Origin: Pantoea sp.
Lineage (GTDB): Bacteria; Pseudomonadota; Gammaproteobacteria; Enterobacterales; Enterobacteriaceae
NCBI RefSeq assembly: GCF_028283705.1
Contig: NZ_JAPWKD010000005.1
Span: 186,001 to 250,000, forward strand
Length of the DNA stretch: 64,000 bases
Direction of reading: 5' to 3'
Below the pieces are notes generated by a model. The model had not been told where the DNA came from. It ran no database searches and worked only from the letters and a program-made list of their open reading frames with translations. Below, piece by piece: positions 38,358-46,086 of the stretch (positions are counted from its first letter, which is position 1; every line of letters starts with the position of its first letter). The position numbers and the translations under genes were made by a program.

Positions 38358-38416
38358 CGTCATCAGCCGTCTGTTGCCAGAACGGCGGTTGGGGAAGGTG
38401 GCACGCCATCACCTTA
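38345..38416 (-). promoter_or_regulatory. Fluoride riboswitch (crcB motif)
   Basis: Upstream of crcB on the minus strand stands the conserved crcB RNA pattern in order: GGTGATGGCGT with its GCCACC partner, then AACCGCC, and finally GGCTGATGACGCCTGACAAC. The pseudoknot segment and the GCTGATGACGCCT block are diagnostic of this class. The location, about 90 bases before the crcB start, fits. I am confident of the class; boundaries are approximate. Confidence 0.92.
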
Positions 38417-38747
38417 GGGGGGTGATAATACGATGGCTAATGCTGGCAGACAATATGTGACTGGCAATAGGGGCTTAGGTAAAAAGACAATTTAATAGTT
38501 CTTCACGAGTCATACCACGATGAGTGAACCGATCATGTTCGGAAATAGAAAGCAGCCTGATCACATCAAATGCGCCCTTAAGTCTTTTTTGGAGATACGT
38601 TGAGGATAAGACGGCAGGTTGCAATCTGGGTAAAACTGCCTGTGTGTATCAAAGCCTGCTGATCTTCATCTTGTTCTCCTTCACGTTCGCACCTTCGCAA
38701 TCACCCATTTTTGTTTTACCTTGCCAGAAAACGAACTGGAGATCCCC
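38417..38747. other. Non-coding region between the fluoride riboswitch and the nucleoside hydrolase
   Basis: 331 bases with no intact gene. It should contain the crcB promoter (minus) and that of the nucleoside hydrolase (plus). On the minus strand an open frame without ATG (about 38645-38472) reads with a protein-like composition, ending LLSISEHDRFTHRG and MTREELLNCLFT before a TAA. It may be a gene remnant. Confidence 0.5.
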
Positions 38748-39665
38748 ATGCGCACCCTGATTTTTGATACTGATATCGGCGTGGATGACGCCTTTGCGCT
38801 GGCCTATGCCGCGCGCACTCAGCATTTGCTGGGCATCACCACGGTGTTTGGCAATGTTGCGGTGGGTCAGGCGGTAAAAAATGCCCGGCTGTTTTGCGAG
38901 AAGATGGGGATTGATGCGCCGGTCTATCGCGGCTGTTCACGCCCGCTGGCGCTGGCTCCGTCGGCCCCGGCGCGTCTGCATGGCGAAGACGGTCTGGGTG
39001 ATGCCTTTACCAATCCCCATAGCGACCAGGCCCCCAGCGCAGTGCAATTTATTATCGACAGCGTGCGCGCCCGTCCACACGCCATCACCCTGGTGGCGAT
39101 TGGCCCGCTGACCAACATCGCCAGCGCGATTAATCAGGCACCGGATATTATTCCGCTGGTGAAAGAACTGGTGATTATGGGCGGTGCGTTTGGCACCGAC
39201 GGCCACAGCGGTAACGTCACGCCTTTCGCGGAATTCAATATCTGGAAGGACCCGCATGCCGCCGATCAGGTGCTGGCATCAAAGCTGCCAGTGGTGGTGG
39301 TGCCGCTGGATGTCACCCATAAGGTGTTGATTACCGGTGCAGAAGTGCGGCAGCTCAATCAGCCGGTGCTGAGCGCCATCTGCCGTCCGTATCTGGCATA
39401 TAGCCTGGAGAAAGAAGGATTTGATGGCATGGCGCTGCACGACACGCTGACCCTTTCCTGGCTGGCGCTGCCGCATGCTTTCCACCTGACGGAAGCGCCG
39501 GTACGGGTGGTGACCGAGGGCATCAGCAGCGGCCAAACGCTGCGCCGCCTGAACGCCCTCGCCTCTCGTCATGACCCTTTCGCCGGGTTGCGTGCGCAGC
39601 GCCTGTGTCTGGGGGTAGAAGCTGACGCGGTGCGCCAGCACTTTTTCGCCACCTTGCAGGCTTAA
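38748..39665 (+). CDS. Inosine/uridine-preferring nucleoside hydrolase
   Basis: A 305-residue ribonucleoside hydrolase that splits nucleosides into base and ribose. The calcium-site motif DTDIGVDDAFAL is at 7-18. Further family marks are VAIGPLTNIASAI, MGGAF and the C-terminal LHDTLTLSWL, a variant of the HDPL-type loop. I chose the ATG at 38748 with CTGGAGA before it. The substrate preference among the RihA, RihB and RihC types is not clear. It ends in front of a REP-like repeat shared with the convergent lgoD. Confidence 0.9.
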   Translation: MRTLIFDTDIGVDDAFALAYAARTQHLLGITTVFGNVAVGQAVKNARLFCEKMGIDAPVYRGCSRPLALAPSAPARLHGEDGLGDAFTNPHSDQAPSAVQFIIDSVRARPHAITLVAIGPLTNIASAINQAPDIIPLVKELVIMGGAFGTDGHSGNVTPFAEFNIWKDPHAADQVLASKLPVVVVPLDVTHKVLITGAEVRQLNQPVLSAICRPYLAYSLEKEGFDGMALHDTLTLSWLALPHAFHLTEAPVRVVTEGISSGQTLRRLNALASRHDPFAGLRAQRLCLGVEADAVRQHFFATLQA

Positions 39666-39672
39666 CGCTTTT

Positions 39673-39694
39673 GTAGCGGCGCGATTTATCGCGC
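39673..39694. repeat. REP-like palindrome, copy 5
   Basis: GTAGCGGCGCGATTTATCGCGC. The lgoD stop codon TAA (39688-39686) is the centre of this palindrome, and the last two lgoD codons come from its arm. Confidence 0.85.
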
Positions 39695-40714
39695 GAAGTG
39701 AATAACGCCTTTGATTAACTCGCGGTTGTTAATCACATCAGGTTCAAAGGTTTCCGCCAGGGTGGAGAAATCATAATGACGATTGAGCATCATGTCGGCA
39801 CGTAGCTGGCCCGTTGCCATCAGTTCGCGCACTGTATCGAAATCTTCGCGTGTGGCGTTACGGCTACCCATCAGCGTGGTTTCTTTTTTGTGGAACTCGG
39901 TATCCGGGATCACCAAATCGCCTTTGTGCAGACCGACAAACACGATGGTGCCACCGTGACGGATCAGTTTCACCGCGCCGTTCATCGCCGCCGGGCTGCC
40001 GGTGGCGTCAATCACCTTCGCCGCCAGTCGGCCACCAAACTGCGCGCGCAGGGTGGCATCAAAATCCGCATCCAGCGGGTTGATGGTGGTCAGATTAAGA
40101 TGTTGCGTGACATGCGTCCGCCGTTGTTCGCTGGTATCGGCAACCACCACTTGCGCCCCTGCGGCGGCAGCGATGGCAGCAACCCCGAGGCCAATGGGTC
40201 CGGCTCCGACCACCAGCACCTGTTCATCTGCCGCCACGGCCGCCCGACGTATCGCGTGTGCGCTGATGGCAAAAGGTTCGATGAGGGCTGCGGCTTCTAC
40301 CGCCACATCATCCACCGCCAGTAAGTTGTTTTGCGGCACGCTGAGTAGCTCACAGAAGCCACCATCCTGATGCACGCCAATCACCGAAATGTTTTCACAG
40401 CAGTTGGTTTTGCCACTCTGGCAGGCATCGCACTGCTGGCAGGAAACATAAGGGATCAGCGCCACGCGCTGGCCGGGGCTAAAACCGCTGGCCGCATTGC
40501 CCAGCGCCACCACTTCGCCACACAGCTCATGGCCCAGCACGCGCGGATAGCTAAAGAACGGCTGATTCCCCGCCCAGGCGTGAATATCGGTGCCGCAAAT
40601 CCCGGCGGTAATCGGTTTGATCAGGACCTCGTGTGCTGCGGGGGTCGGTCTGGGGCGCTGCTGCCACACCATGCTGCGGGGTTCCATTACCACCAGAGTT
40701 TTCATACTTGTCAT
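39686..40714 (-). CDS. lgoD: L-galactonate 5-dehydrogenase LgoD
   Basis: A 342-residue zinc alcohol dehydrogenase that oxidises L-galactonate to D-tagaturonate. Catalytic zinc ligands are Cys40 (GICGTD), His62 and Glu63 (GHE) and Glu146 (ALIEPF). Structural zinc cysteines are 92, 95, 98 and 106. The cofactor site GAGPIG begins near 170. It matches E. coli LgoD (YjjN) closely by memory, for example HAWAGNQPFFSYPRVLGHE. I chose the ATG at 40714 with CAGGAG 6 bases before. It is divergent from lgoR. Its stop codon lies in a REP-like repeat. Confidence 0.88.
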   Translation of the reverse strand: MTSMKTLVVMEPRSMVWQQRPRPTPAAHEVLIKPITAGICGTDIHAWAGNQPFFSYPRVLGHELCGEVVALGNAASGFSPGQRVALIPYVSCQQCDACQSGKTNCCENISVIGVHQDGGFCELLSVPQNNLLAVDDVAVEAAALIEPFAISAHAIRRAAVAADEQVLVVGAGPIGLGVAAIAAAAGAQVVVADTSEQRRTHVTQHLNLTTINPLDADFDATLRAQFGGRLAAKVIDATGSPAAMNGAVKLIRHGGTIVFVGLHKGDLVIPDTEFHKKETTLMGSRNATREDFDTVRELMATGQLRADMMLNRHYDFSTLAETFEPDVINNRELIKGVIHFAR

Positions 40715-40817
40715 AGGTTTCTCCTGTGCTGATGTCGCAGTTATGGCGAAAATCGATGTTAACGGCTTGTTGCGCACACGGAAGTGTGAAGTAACACGAT
40801 TTTTTTGGGCTTTCGAT

Positions 40818-40826
40818 GGTTTTTAA
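40818..40826. promoter_or_regulatory. Candidate LgoR box in the lgoD/lgoR divergent region
   Basis: GGTTTTTAA is the reverse complement of TTAAAAACC, the 9-mer repeated twice before lgoT. A near copy (TAAAAAACC) lies a few bases to the right in opposite orientation, forming an imperfect inverted repeat between 40818 and 40839. Confidence 0.4.
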
Positions 40827-40849
40827 TAAATAAAAAACCGGAGCCTGCT

Positions 40850-41752
40850 ATGAGCCGAAGCCAGAATCTGCGCCAGAACGTGATCAACCAAATGCTGGAA
40901 GGTATTGCCCAGCGCCATATTCGTTCACCCTTACCACCGCAGGCGGCACTGGCGGAAATGTTCAATATCAGCCGTACCACGGTGCGCCATACCCTGCATT
41001 ACCTGCATCAGCGTGGTGTGCTGGAAAAGGTGGATGAGACTTACGTCATCGTGCGTGATCCTGGCGACGAGGACGGTTTCAGCGCTCTCACCCCGCCGAT
41101 CGAGCAGCAGGCGGCGCAATTTGAGCAAACGTTTTTTAATCTGATCAACCAGCGGCTGCTGATGCCAGGCGATACCTTTACCGAGCTGCAACTGGCGCAG
41201 CGGGTGAAGGTCAGTCCGGTGGTGGTGCGGGAATTTCTGCTGCGGTTTATGCGCTACAACCTGCTGGAACCGGTAAAACGCGGCCAGTGGCGCATGAAGA
41301 AGTTCGATCAGGATTACGCGGAGAAGCTGTTTGAACTGCGTGAAATGTTAGAAACCCATGCGCTGAACCGTTTTCTCAATCTTCCCTCGCATGACGAGCG
41401 CTGGATTCAGGCGCGTGATTTGCTTGACCGCCATCGCGCGATGCGTGACACCATCGCCAGCGATTATCGCCACTTCGCCGCACTGGATAAGGAGATGCAT
41501 TCACTGATCCTTTCCGCTGCCAATAACCCGTTTTTCAATCAGTCGCTGGAGATCATCTCGGTGATTTTTCATTCACATTATCAATGGGATGAGAGTGATT
41601 TGAAGCAGCGAAATATTGTGGCGCTGGAGGAGCATATGGCGATTCTCACCGCGCTGATTAGCCGCCAGGATGTGGAAGCCCTGTGCGCCCTGCACACCCA
41701 TCTTGGTACTGCTAAGAGCTCAATGATCCGCTCAATTCGTCAGTACAATTAA
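40850..41752 (+). CDS. lgoR: L-galactonate catabolism regulator LgoR (GntR-like)
   Basis: A 300-residue regulator. The N-terminus MSRSQNLRQNVINQML and the helix-turn-helix around LAEMFNISRTTVRHTLHYL match E. coli LgoR (YjjM) as I remember it. A second winged-helix-like segment (LAQRVKVSPVVVREFLL) precedes a FCD-type helical ligand domain with REMLETHALNRF. I chose the ATG at 40850 with CCGGAG in front. It lies between lgoD (divergent) and lgoT (downstream, same strand) and probably controls both. Confidence 0.88.
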   Translation: MSRSQNLRQNVINQMLEGIAQRHIRSPLPPQAALAEMFNISRTTVRHTLHYLHQRGVLEKVDETYVIVRDPGDEDGFSALTPPIEQQAAQFEQTFFNLINQRLLMPGDTFTELQLAQRVKVSPVVVREFLLRFMRYNLLEPVKRGQWRMKKFDQDYAEKLFELREMLETHALNRFLNLPSHDERWIQARDLLDRHRAMRDTIASDYRHFAALDKEMHSLILSAANNPFFNQSLEIISVIFHSHYQWDESDLKQRNIVALEEHMAILTALISRQDVEALCALHTHLGTAKSSMIRSIRQYN

Positions 41753-41768
41753 AAACCGATTAAAAACC
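41749..41768. promoter_or_regulatory. Candidate LgoR boxes before lgoT
   Basis: TTAAAAACC occurs twice (41749-41757 and 41760-41768) as a direct repeat with an 11-base period, about one helical turn. The first copy overlaps the lgoR stop. An additional 6-bp inverted repeat (GGTCGC/GCGACC, 41852-41871) stands nearer lgoT. Confidence 0.4.
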
Positions 41769-41924
41769 ACAAATCATTAGCTCCCGCACGAATCAGAAAC
41801 ATCTTTGCAACATCCTGTCACCTTTGCTTCTAGTCTCGAGCCATCTGTTGAGGTCGCATCTGTTGGCGACCACAGAATCCCACACTGACTGATAACGATA
41901 AGTACCCAGCTCCGGGAGGTTGCA

Positions 41925-43277
41925 ATGGAAAATACATCAGCTCGTGGTCGCGAGACAGCGCCAGCCCCAGCCGCAGATGGACGTGATTTCGTCCCCGCCC
42001 GCGGCGATGTGGTGCGCTCACCGCGCATCAAAAAGATTCAGATGACAGCGATGTTGTTGTTGCTGTTTGCCGCCATCATTAACTATCTCGACCGCAGTTC
42101 ACTGTCGGTGGCCAATATGACCATTCGCGGTGAGCTGGGTCTGTCCGCCACCGAGATTGGTGTACTGCTGTCGGCGTTTTCGCTGGCTTACGGTCTGGCG
42201 CAGCTGCCATGTGGAGCGCTGCTGGATCGCAAAGGTCCACGCATCATGCTGGCACTGGGGATGTTCTTCTGGTCGCTGTTCCAGGCGGCAGCGGGGATGG
42301 TGCATAACTTTACCCAGTTTATCCTGGTGCGCATCGGCCTCGGCATTGGCGAAGCGCCGATGAACCCGTGCGGCGTGAAGGTAATTAACGACTGGTTCAA
42401 CATTAAAGATCGCGGCATGCCAATGGGGATGTTTAACGCCGCTTCGATGATTGGCCTGTCTATCGCCCCGCCGATTCTGGCGGCGATGATGCTGGTACTG
42501 GGCTGGCGTGGCATGTTTGTTACCATCGGCGTGCTGGGTATGTTCCTCGCTATCGGCTGGTATCTGGCTTATCGCAACCGTGATAACAGCAAGCTGAGCG
42601 CAGAAGAGATTCACTATTTGCAGGCGGGCAGTGTCGCGTCACGTAAAGAACCGATTAGCTTTGCCGAGTGGCGCGGGCTGTTTAAGCAACGCACCATGTG
42701 GGGCATGATGATTGGTTTCAGCGGCATCAACTACACCGCGTGGTTGTATATCGCCTGGCTGCCGGGTTACCTGCAATCTACCTATAACCTCGACCTGAAA
42801 AGCACCGGTTTGCTGGCAGCGATTCCGTTCCTGTTTGGTGCGGCGGGTATGCTGCTGAACGGTTATGTGGTGGATGCGCTGGTCCGTCGCGGTATGGACG
42901 CGGTGAAGGTGCGTAAAGTGAGTATCGTCAGCGGCATGTTGCTGTCTGCGGCGTTCACTGCCTTCGTAACCCGCGCCACCGACACCACCAGCGCGGTGAC
43001 GTTAATCGGGATGGCGCTGTTTTGTATCCATTTTGCCGGTACATCCTGCTGGGGGTTGATTCACGCGAACGTTACCGCTCGCATGACCGCTTCGGTCGGC
43101 AGTATTCAAAACTTTGCCAGCTTTGTGTTTGCGTCGTTCGCTCCGGTGATCACCGGCTGGGTACTGGATACCACGAAATCTTTCAGCCTGGCGCTGATGA
43201 TTTGTGCCGGTGTGACGGTGGTGGGAGCACTGGCCTATCTGCTGCTGGTGCGGAAGCCGATTACCGATGGGGTTTGA
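41925..43277 (+). CDS. lgoT: L-galactonate transporter LgoT (MFS, ACS family)
   Basis: A 450-residue 12-helix carrier that imports L-galactonate. The blocks AAIINYLDRSSLSVANMTIR, LPCGALLDRKGPR, MNPCGVKVINDWFNIKDRG and FCIHFAGTSCWGLIHANV match E. coli LgoT (YjjL) by memory. The N-terminal 35 residues are an alanine- and proline-rich cytoplasmic extension. GGGAGG precedes the ATG. With lgoD and lgoR it forms the L-galactonate uptake and oxidation unit. It is followed by the paired GC-rich elements. Confidence 0.88.
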   Translation: MENTSARGRETAPAPAADGRDFVPARGDVVRSPRIKKIQMTAMLLLLFAAIINYLDRSSLSVANMTIRGELGLSATEIGVLLSAFSLAYGLAQLPCGALLDRKGPRIMLALGMFFWSLFQAAAGMVHNFTQFILVRIGLGIGEAPMNPCGVKVINDWFNIKDRGMPMGMFNAASMIGLSIAPPILAAMMLVLGWRGMFVTIGVLGMFLAIGWYLAYRNRDNSKLSAEEIHYLQAGSVASRKEPISFAEWRGLFKQRTMWGMMIGFSGINYTAWLYIAWLPGYLQSTYNLDLKSTGLLAAIPFLFGAAGMLLNGYVVDALVRRGMDAVKVRKVSIVSGMLLSAAFTAFVTRATDTTSAVTLIGMALFCIHFAGTSCWGLIHANVTARMTASVGSIQNFASFVFASFAPVITGWVLDTTKSFSLALMICAGVTVVGALAYLLLVRKPITDGV

Positions 43278-43315
43278 TGGTTCCGCCAGCAGCGGTTTGG
43301 CTCCGCAGGGGTTCC

Positions 43316-43584
43316 GCCCGCCAGGCTTTAGGCAGTTTCAGGGCCGCCTGTGCAGGCGGACGGGCAAAGGTCCGAGGGCGCGGACCTTTGCAATCCGCGC
43401 CCTGCGGCGTCCTCGCGCAGCGCTTCGCGCTGTTCCCTCGCTTATCACTCAGGCCTGACGGACCGCGCGGATTCGCCATCCATGGCTCATGCCGCCCTCT
43501 CGCCGCATCCATGCGGCTCGTCCTGGCCTTCCCTCTGCGCTCGGCGCTGCGAATGCCGCCAACACCCCCGCCTGCAAGACCATC
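43316..43584 (-). repeat. GC-rich hairpin-rich element, left copy
   Basis: A roughly 265-base non-coding unit read on the minus strand. In order it shows GGGGGTGT, the hairpin CCGCAT-GG-ATGCGG (43516-43503), GGTCCGTC, a TGAGTGATAAGCGAGGGA block, a GCGAAGCG hairpin, an 11-bp stem GCAAAGGTCCG/CGGACCTTTGC (43391-43364), the hairpin CCGCCT-GCAC-AGGCGG and CTGAAACTGCCTAA. Every landmark recurs in the same order in the right copy on the other strand. Long open frames across it on both strands are composition artefacts. Boundaries are approximate. Confidence 0.8.
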
Positions 43585-43621
43585 GAATAAAAACCAACAG
43601 CAAAAGAAAAAAACATAGACC

Positions 43622-43887
43622 GGCATGGCTGGGGCAGCGGGGGTGTGAGCGCCATCCGAACTCGCTGAGCGCGGGAACGATTTCAGGGTGAGCCGCATGG
43701 ATGCGGCGAAAGGCGGCGTTGAGCAGGAGCGAATCGACGCCGGTCCGTCGGAAGCGTGAGTAAGCGAAGGGACCGCGAAGCGGCGAGGCAGGCAGCGCAA
43801 GGCTGGGGAATGCAAAGGGGACGGCCAGGTACCCTTTGCTCGGTCGCCGCACTGGCGAACTGAAACTACCTAAGTCAGTAGCGAACG
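43622..43887 (+). repeat. GC-rich hairpin-rich element, right copy
   Basis: The plus-strand partner of the left element, head-to-head with it across a 37-base AT-rich spacer (43585-43621). It carries GGGGGTGT, CCGCATGGATGCGG (43693-43706), GGTCCGTC, TGAGTAAGCGAAGGGA, a GCGAAGCG hairpin, the stem GCAAAGGG/CCCTTTGC (43812-43839), TCGCC-gcact-GGCGA and CTGAAACTACCTAA. The arms have diverged while keeping complementarity (for example the GCAAAGG stems), which suggests selection on RNA or DNA structure. Confidence 0.8.
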
Positions 43888-43903
43888 AAATTACACCGAG
43901 GCG

Positions 43904-44818
43904 CTACGGATTCACCGTAAAAAACCTCGACTCACACTGCCGTGCAATCTCCCACAACTTATTTCTAATCACCTGCTTCAGCTGCAAAGTCGATTGCGAC
44001 TGCGGCCGATCGCGGCGGCTAATCAGCATCACCTCAAACGGCAGCGGCTGCGCCACCGGCAGCAGCTTGAGCTGATCGGCATAGCGACAAGCGGTGAACA
44101 GATCCACCACCCCCACGCCGCCGCCCGCCAGCACCATATCGGCAATCACGGAATAGGTTTTAATCGACAGCGATACCGCCGGTGTCAGCCCTTTATCGCG
44201 CAGCGCCCGGTGCAGCACCCGACCTAGAGGGTCCTGACTTTGCATCATCAGCAGATTATTGGCACACAGCCATTCGAGCGTGACCGGTTCGTTGTGGGTG
44301 TGATCCCGTGGCAGCAAGGCTACCATCGAGGATTGAAACAGCGGCTCGGCCAGCAGGTTAGCATCAACCTGCTGACCAAACACCAGCGCGAAATCGAGCT
44401 GATTTTCGAGAATGCTGCGGCACAGGGTGCTGAAATGTTCGGTGACCAGTTCTACGCTGACCGATGCGGCCTGCTGTCGCCAGGTCACCAGCGCCGGAGC
44501 CAGCACCATCTGACCAAACGCATGGGCGGCCCCCACGCGTACCGTCTGCCCTTCGCCACGTCGCAGCTGCTCCGTCAGTTGCGTAATCGCCTGCAACCTT
44601 TGATACAGCTCCTCCACTTCCGGCAGCAAACGCCGACCTTCCGCCGTGACGATCATCCCCTGCGCCCGCCGCTCAAACAGCGCAAAACCGAGCTGTTGCT
44701 CGGCGTGATTCAGCACCCGGCTGACATTCGGCTGCGAGACATTGAGCAGGCGCGCGGCACCGCTGATGCTGCCGCTCTGCACTATCGCCTGAAACACCTC
44801 AATATGTCGCAATCGCAT
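43904..44818 (-). CDS. LysR-family regulator of the peptide-salvage locus
   Basis: A 304-residue LysR protein. The recognition helices are GSISGAARLLNVSQPNVSRV (about 17-36), followed by an effector domain. I chose the ATG at 44818, which follows the dipeptidase stop by two bases (TAATCATG); the longer frame would overlap the dipeptidase. Such tight coupling means it is made together with the dipeptidase. It probably regulates its own operon and the divergent Dpp-type transporter operon. The ligand is unknown. Confidence 0.88.
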   Translation of the reverse strand: MRLRHIEVFQAIVQSGSISGAARLLNVSQPNVSRVLNHAEQQLGFALFERRAQGMIVTAEGRRLLPEVEELYQRLQAITQLTEQLRRGEGQTVRVGAAHAFGQMVLAPALVTWRQQAASVSVELVTEHFSTLCRSILENQLDFALVFGQQVDANLLAEPLFQSSMVALLPRDHTHNEPVTLEWLCANNLLMMQSQDPLGRVLHRALRDKGLTPAVSLSIKTYSVIADMVLAGGGVGVVDLFTACRYADQLKLLPVAQPLPFEVMLISRRDRPQSQSTLQLKQVIRNKLWEIARQCESRFFTVNP

Positions 44819-44820
44819 GA

Positions 44821-45885
44821 TTATTCGCCCCAGGTCGCTTCGAGCACGCGCAGCCAGTTGCCATAACAAATCTTCTCCAGCAACGCCTGCGAATAGCCAC
44901 GCGCTGCCAGGGCAGCCACCAGTAGCGGGAAACCAGCCACATCTTTCATGTCGCCCGGCATGGTCGCACCATCGAGGTCGGAACCAAAACCGACTCCGTC
45001 CTCACCCACTTTTTCCATCAGGTACTCCACGTGACGCACGATGGCATCGACCGTGGTCGGAGCATGGCGATCGCCATCTTCACGCAGGAACGGCACCGCA
45101 AAGTTAACCCCCACAAACCCCTGGGTTTCGGCAATCGCTGCCAGCTGACGATCGGTGAGGTTACGTGACTGGGCGCTTAACACATGAGCATTGGAGTGGC
45201 TCGCCACCAACGGCGCATCGCTGATGTCGGCGGTATGCCAGAACCCTTTTTCATCCATGTGCGACAGGTCAACCATGATGCGGCGCTGATTACAGTCGCG
45301 CACCAGCTGCTTGCCCGCCGGCGTCAGGCCGTTGCCAATATCTGGTGAAGAGGGGTAACGGAACGGCACGCCATCACCAAACTGATTAGGACGGCTCCAC
45401 AACGGCCCGAGGGTGCGTAAACCGCTGGCGTAGAGGATATCCAGCAGCTCGCCGTGAGTATCCAGCGCTTCCGCTCCTTCAATATGCATCACCACGGCCA
45501 GCACGTTGTTGGCCATGCACTGACGAATCTCCCGCACGCTGCGACAAATCTTCACCTGCCCCTGCGACGCCTGCTCAATACGCAACAGCAAAGCCAGCAT
45601 GGAAAAGGTGGCATCGCGTGCAGTGCCAACAATTTCTTCAGGAAATTCTGAGAGGTCTGGCGCACTTCTTGCAACTAGCGGGTGTGATGGCACCCAGGTG
45701 GCAAAAATCCCACCTACCATATTTCCCTGGCGGATGCGGGGAAAGTCCATCTGCCCCGATTCGGTGCCATTCAGGAAAGCATTTACCGCGTCAGGCTGAT
45801 GGTGCTGCCACAGTTTGTTCAGGACATCGTTATGACCATCAAAAACCGGGATGGAAAGCCGGTTGGCGTTACGCAAGTCAGACAT
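44821..45885 (-). CDS. Membrane dipeptidase (peptidase family M19)
   Basis: A 354-residue amidohydrolase-fold dipeptidase. The first metal pair is His18 and Asp20 in FDGHNDVL, the bridging glutamate is in VMHIEGAEAL, and further metal histidines are in DLSHMDEKGF and ASHSNAHVL. The C-terminal GFGSDLDGATMPGDM and GNWLRVLE blocks are typical. M19 enzymes cleave dipeptides and accept a D-residue at the C-terminal position. There is no signal peptide, so it acts in the cytoplasm. It is co-transcribed with the LysR gene and divergent from the transporter operon. Confidence 0.92.
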   Translation of the reverse strand: MSDLRNANRLSIPVFDGHNDVLNKLWQHHQPDAVNAFLNGTESGQMDFPRIRQGNMVGGIFATWVPSHPLVARSAPDLSEFPEEIVGTARDATFSMLALLLRIEQASQGQVKICRSVREIRQCMANNVLAVVMHIEGAEALDTHGELLDILYASGLRTLGPLWSRPNQFGDGVPFRYPSSPDIGNGLTPAGKQLVRDCNQRRIMVDLSHMDEKGFWHTADISDAPLVASHSNAHVLSAQSRNLTDRQLAAIAETQGFVGVNFAVPFLREDGDRHAPTTVDAIVRHVEYLMEKVGEDGVGFGSDLDGATMPGDMKDVAGFPLLVAALAARGYSQALLEKICYGNWLRVLEATWGE

Positions 45886-46041
45886 GTTGTACCCATTTCA
45901 TGTGCAGGAGAAAGCGCAAGCGCTGCCAGCTGGCGGAGCAAAACGCACCAAAATGAGGCAAGCGCCTGAGCGTGAAACAAAAGGCTTAATGCCTGTTATT
46001 AATCCCCCTGCACCGCAGGAAAGTCAAGACAAAAAACAGCA

Positions 46042-46061
46042 AAAATAAAATATTTTATTTT
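46042..46061. promoter_or_regulatory. 20-bp AT palindrome before the Dpp-type operon
   Basis: AAAATAAAATATTTTATTTT is a perfect palindrome 25 bases before the binding-protein start, in the divergent promoter region of the dipeptidase and transporter operons. It could be an operator or part of an AT-rich promoter. Confidence 0.4.
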
Positions 46062-46086
46062 AATAATCAATAAGTTGGGAGTTTAC

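Noticed and set aside
43022..43618. 198-codon plus-strand frame running from lgoT into the repeat region
   Set aside because: Starts inside lgoT in another frame and continues through hairpin-rich repeats; composition is repetitive.
43261..43815. 184-codon minus-strand frame over the paired elements
   Set aside because: It crosses both inverted copies in different reading senses; protein-like conservation is not evident, while palindromic structure is.
43278..43903. Insertion sequence or transposon remnant
   Set aside because: No transposase-like frame, no target duplication and no simple terminal repeats; the inverted symmetry is explained by two head-to-head structured elements.
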